A stretch of 64,000 nucleotides of DNA. Origin: Phorcus lineatus. Its lineage: Eukaryota > Mollusca > Gastropoda > Trochida > Trochidae. How positions within the stretch are numbered: position 1 is the stretch's first letter; every line of letters begins with the position of its first letter. Positions 61,697 through 64,000 of the stretch are shown in pieces. The DNA lies in assembly GCA_921293015.1 (NCBI GenBank), contig OV121088.1:29735645-29799644 (forward strand). Direction: 5' to 3'. Position numbers and translations under genes: made by a program. Under the pieces are notes generated by a model that did not search any database, was not told where the DNA came from, and worked only from the letters and a program-made list of their open reading frames with translations.

Positions 61697-61913
61697 GATG
61701 AAATTCTTGCTTTGTCGGAAAAATTAATTTTACGACTGGATGACCTTGTGACCCTGATTACTGAGAACGTCCCATGGCAACAAGGTCTATCAGCAATATA
61801 CAGCGCCGGAGTCTGGTCCGATGGCGCCAACAACGAGAGTTTGGTCGAAGCCTTCAAGAGCAATAACTGTGGACTTCAATTCAGTGATGTCATCAAAGAA
61901 AAGAAATTAATTG
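61697..61913 (+). CDS. ARID5B: ARID5 coding exon 3: BAH-like region, second half
   Basis: 217 nt; acceptor TTTTCAG|GATGAA, donor TTG|GTGAAT, entering in phase 0 and leaving after the first base of a glycine codon (phase 1). It begins DEILALSEKLILRLDDLV, equivalent to the DE-x-IA-x-SEKVI-x-K-x-EDLV stretch that follows HGE in vertebrate ARID5B, so the acidic HGE|DE junction is rebuilt exactly across the 52.7-kb intron. The middle (about residues 115-145 of the joined protein) is divergent. The 3' part, LQFSDVIKEKKL, matches the conserved N-F-K-D-V-L-K-E-K motif. Without splicing the frame stays open to a TAA at 61987, but residues past the donor look like AT-rich readthrough. Base composition is clearly less AT-rich than the flanks. 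Confidence 0.93.
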
Positions 61914-62146
61914 GTGAATTAAAGATTCATAAATTTGAAACAAAAGTTAAACAATTACCAAAAATTTTATCAGAGCTGATTAATTAAAAAATAGATTTGT
62001 CAACTAAACTATTAGATGATTAGCTGAATTGTTTGTTCTTTGCAATTCAATAGTAAATTTCTGATAACATTTGTTATTTGGTAAACTTAAATTGATACGG
62101 ACTTTCATGTTAAAAAGGCAATAGTTCAAATAGCTAATGTTCTCTA

Positions 62147-62460
62147 GGGAGCGGGATAGCACAGTGGTTAGCGCGTTCCGCTTCGGATCAGAAGGTCCGT
62201 GGTTCGAATCCCGCCAGGGGCTCGGTAACTTTGTCTGCAGTAGAGAACTGTTCTACACGCAGTCAGGTTTGGGTGCAATGCTACACTGAAATTCAGCGCA
62301 GTACCACCCATGGTTTGCTAGTTCCAGCCGATGCTCGCAGGTTTCACCGCAATGCATAGCCACAATGGTGTTGCGGGCTTTCTCCCTGCAATAATACTAG
62401 CAGCCGCGATATAAGTGAAATAATCTTGAAAGCGGCGTTAAGCACCAACTCACCTCACCT
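62147..62460 (+). mobile_element. tRNA-derived SINE, best-preserved copy (314 bp)
   Basis: Intact RNA polymerase III promoter: A box TAGCACAGTGG (62157-62167) and perfect B box GGTTCGAATCC (62201-62211). The CTTCGGATCAGAAG anticodon arm (62181-62194) resembles tRNA-Arg(UCG). The body follows with CTGCAGTAGAGAAC, CACGCAGTCAGG, CAGTACCACCC and TTTCACCGCAATGCATAGCC. The 3' part can form a GCCGC...GCGGC hairpin around ATATAAGTGAAATAATC (from ~62403), ending ACTCACCTCACCT. It lies in ARID5 intron 3, sense to the gene. No clear target duplication. Confidence 0.93.
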
Positions 62461-62941
62461 ATTGTTTTCAAATGACCTTGTTTTAACCTCTGTATATCAA
62501 AAACATGTTAGGAATGAAACTGTAAACCTGATTTGTTTTTGGTACATCATAAGTAATGTTTGAGTACAAAACTAAGAATGCAACAAAATAAAATCATTGT
62601 CCTTGAATGTATATTTTAAAGAATGTTAAACCGCAAAGAAACCCTCCAGTAGACCAGTAAGTTAAAGAATATAGAAAACATAAAACCATATCTTTCCTTC
62701 ATGAATGATGCACCAAACTTTAACTATAATATCACAGTTGGACTTATGTTCCTGTGAATAGTTACCCCCAATTTCACGCCGTTCATTGAAATATTGTATG
62801 TAAATATACGAAGATTTAGGGGATTTAGGCCCTATACTTGTGTATAAATATATTATTTTTTAGCAGGTTTAGACCAAAGAGATTTTACCCCCTGTATTTG
62901 AAATACTTTTATATAGGAAGTATAAACATGTAGTAAATAAA

Positions 62942-63237
62942 TAAGATATTACAGGTGATCTAGGTCCGAAAGAAGACCTTCAGGTAGTGATGATAAGTTA
63001 CCCAATGTATATAAAATACTTATATATATATACGATATTACAGGTGATCTAGGTCCGAGAGAAGACCTTCTTCAGATAGTGATGATAAGTTACCTAATGT
63101 ATATGATATACTTATTTATATATATATATATACGATATTACAGGTGATCTAGGTCCGAGAGAAGACCTCCTTCAGGTAGTGATGATAAGTTACCCAATGT
63201 ATATGATATACTTATTTATATATATACGATATTCCAG
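62942..63237 (+). repeat. Minisatellite made of three partial copies of the exon-4 acceptor region
   Basis: Units begin at acceptor ends 62954, 63043 and 63143, with the true acceptor at 63237 (spacings 89, 100 and 94 bp). Each unit holds a TATATA tract, ACGATATTACAG or a variant of it, then GTGATCTAGGTCC and about 50 bases close to the start of exon 4, then ATGTATATGATATAC-like filler. Copies 1-3 read VVMISYP where exon 4 reads VVIMSYP. Copy 1 has lost one CTT triplet. From each copy, reading on reaches a stop (TAG or TGA) at the next unit, because the spacings are not multiples of three. Confidence 0.9.
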
Positions 63238-63477
63238 GTGATCTAGGTCCGAGAGAAGACCTTCTTCAGGTAGTGATAATGAGTTATCCCCAGTACTGTC
63301 GCTATCGCACAATCCTAAAACGACTGGAGACGGTGACAGACAAGTGGCTGAAGAACGCCATTGTTAGCGCCATCGGTGGCTTCTCTGTGAAATCCAGGAA
63401 CTGCAAGATCATGTTCTGTAGAGACACCTTCTACCACCCAGAACTGGAGGAGTTTGAACTCAGGATGGATCACCTTG
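63238..63477 (+). CDS. ARID5B: ARID5 coding exon 4: SYPQYCRYR block
   Basis: 240 nt, phase 1 in and out; acceptor ATTCCAG, donor TTG|GTAATA. The first two bases complete a glycine codon carried from exon 3. The opening DLGPREDLLQVV is followed by IMSYPQYCRYR, which matches the near-invariant I-L-S-Y-P-Q-Y-C-R-Y-R block of ARID5B. AIVSAIGGFSVKSRNCKIMFCRDTF matches its A-L-G-G-I-x-V-x-S-R-N-x-Q-I-L-Y-C-R-D-T-F counterpart (shown here in generic form). The preceding ~290 bp hold three imperfect copies of this exon's acceptor and first ~50 bases (separate entry). Those acceptors fit the phase but reading on from any of them meets a stop before the conserved block, which is why 63238 is chosen as the start. 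An internal CTTCTTCAG at 63261-63269 is a possible alternative acceptor but would shift the frame. Confidence 0.93.
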
Positions 63478-63892
63478 GTAATAATAATGATAATGATGTA
63501 TTATTACTTTAATTGGATTTTAACGTTGTTAATGGCTGCAATATTGTCCAATCAGAGTCAAACAATAACTCTTTCACACAGTGAAGTTTGCTTTAGCAAA
63601 GCTTAGCAAAGTTAACAGTTAAGTTTTAAGGTCTTTTCATTCACCTTAACATTGGTAGGTTATAAAAAAGGAGGCTTCTGTATTTGACATAATAGGTGCA
63701 ATGAATCAAAGCAGAGGTAAAATACACTTAAAACGTAACACTTTAAAGGCGAAAATATAGGGTAAGTAGAATATTTTATATCTTTAACGCTTTCCTAAAT
63801 CTTAATATTAAAATAACATCAGAGTTACAAATTAGACAACAAAGGATGTATCATAATTTTGAACATTAATGAAGAATATTTTCTTGTTTCAG
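63478..63892 (+). other. ARID5 intron 4 (415 bp)
   Basis: Phase-1 intron, donor GTAATAATAATG, acceptor preceded by a T-rich tract. No other feature recognised inside. Confidence 0.85.
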
Positions 63893-64000
63893 CTCCAAAC
63901 CTCAAGGGTCGTCCGAGGAAGAAGAAGACCATGAAACGAGAGTGTTCACAGGATTCAGACAGTTATGAGGACGGTTCCGACACATCGTCATTGGCGTCGG
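63893..64000 (+). CDS. ARID5B: ARID5 coding exon 5 (partial): basic AT-hook-like motif
   Basis: Acceptor CTTGTTTCAG at 63883-63892. Its first two bases complete an alanine codon with the last base of exon 4 to give APNLKGRPRKKK, which is essentially the vertebrate ARID5B sequence. The core GRPRKKK is an AT-hook-like, strongly basic segment that could serve as nuclear localisation signal and minor-groove contact. It is followed by TMKRECSQDSDSYEDG and a Ser/Asp-rich stretch open to the window edge, likely a disordered linker with acidic casein-kinase-type serines. The ARID domain is expected further downstream. Confidence 0.93.

Larger units (their letters stand above)
61914..63237 (+). other. 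ARID5 intron 3 (1324 bp)
   Basis: Phase-1 intron carrying a full-length sense-oriented SINE (62147-62460) and, at its 3' end, the tandemly copied acceptor units. Between them (62461-62940) only AT-rich unique sequence is seen. Confidence 0.85.
8430..64000 (+). other. ARID5B: ARID5 (ARID5A/5B-like) gene, 5' part, runs off the window
   Basis: Gene-level entry joining the five exons listed separately; the start is an approximate transcription start inferred from the TATA-like box. The joined coding sequence in the window is 841 nt (280 codons plus one base), with intron phases 0, 0, 1, 1 that all agree across junctions. In vertebrates ARID5B is a nuclear AT-rich-DNA-binding cofactor of the PHF2 histone H3K9 demethylase and a developmental regulator. 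The N-terminal blocks seen here (HGPY, FYKAF, LSLGEFFFV, ELQLLW, LYFLPE, SYPQYCRYR, YCRDTF-like and APNLKGRPRKKK) occur in the same order as in long ARID5B. Molluscs often have a single ARID5, so the symbol stands for family membership, not proven 1:1 orthology with 5B over 5A. The ARID domain and C-terminus are not in this window. Confidence 0.9.

Noticed and set aside
62147..62230. Functional tRNA-Arg gene
   Set aside because: It has A and B boxes and a tRNA-like anticodon arm, but the acceptor stem does not pair and it continues into a shared SINE body.
62955..63237. The three upstream acceptor copies as real alternative first halves of exon 4
   Set aside because: Reading from each runs into a stop at the next unit, because unit spacings (89, 100, 94) are not multiples of three.

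Overview
The window is eukaryotic, AT-rich animal DNA, most likely from a mollusc or another lophotrochozoan. This rests on a spliced gene of the metazoan ARID5 family, GT-AG introns, very large AT-rich introns, and interspersed tRNA-derived SINEs, non-LTR retrotransposon tails and small inverted-repeat DNA elements of the kind common in bivalve and gastropod genomes. No operons, CRISPR arrays, rRNA genes or functional tRNA genes are visible. Most open frames in the window are chance frames in AT-rich DNA or translations of repeats.

The only convincing host gene is on the + strand: the 5' part of an ARID5 (ARID5A/ARID5B-like) chromatin regulator. Five exons can be placed with matching splice phases: 8463-8483, 8695-8949, 61697-61913, 63238-63477 and 63893 to beyond the window edge. 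Together they encode about 280 N-terminal residues: the HGPY...FYKAF segment, a BAH-like module, a SYPQYCRYR block and a KGRPRKKK basic motif. The ARID DNA-binding domain itself should lie downstream of base 64000. A consensus cAMP-response element and a TATA-like box sit just upstream of exon 1. Intron 2 is about 52.7 kb and fills most of the window.

Layout: 1-8370 is upstream intergenic DNA. It holds an inverted repeat at the window edge, a 54-bp tandem array, a reversed SINE, a mariner-like MITE, and a complete 884-bp hAT-like element with terminal inverted repeats, a 6-bp target duplication and a relic zinc-finger frame. 8373-8949 is the promoter and exons 1-2. 8950-61696 is intron 2, with LINE 3' ends, six SINE copies all in the gene's sense orientation, two long hairpin elements each carrying a cluster of TGACGTCA sites, a piggyBac-like MITE, several local tandem duplications, a recent 450-bp duplication, microsatellites, and a few balanced-composition islands that could be conserved noncoding elements. 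61697-64000 holds exons 3-5. Just before exon 4 a minisatellite has copied the 3' splice site together with the first ~50 coding bases of that exon, giving three decoy acceptors upstream of the real one. That is the most unusual structure in the window.
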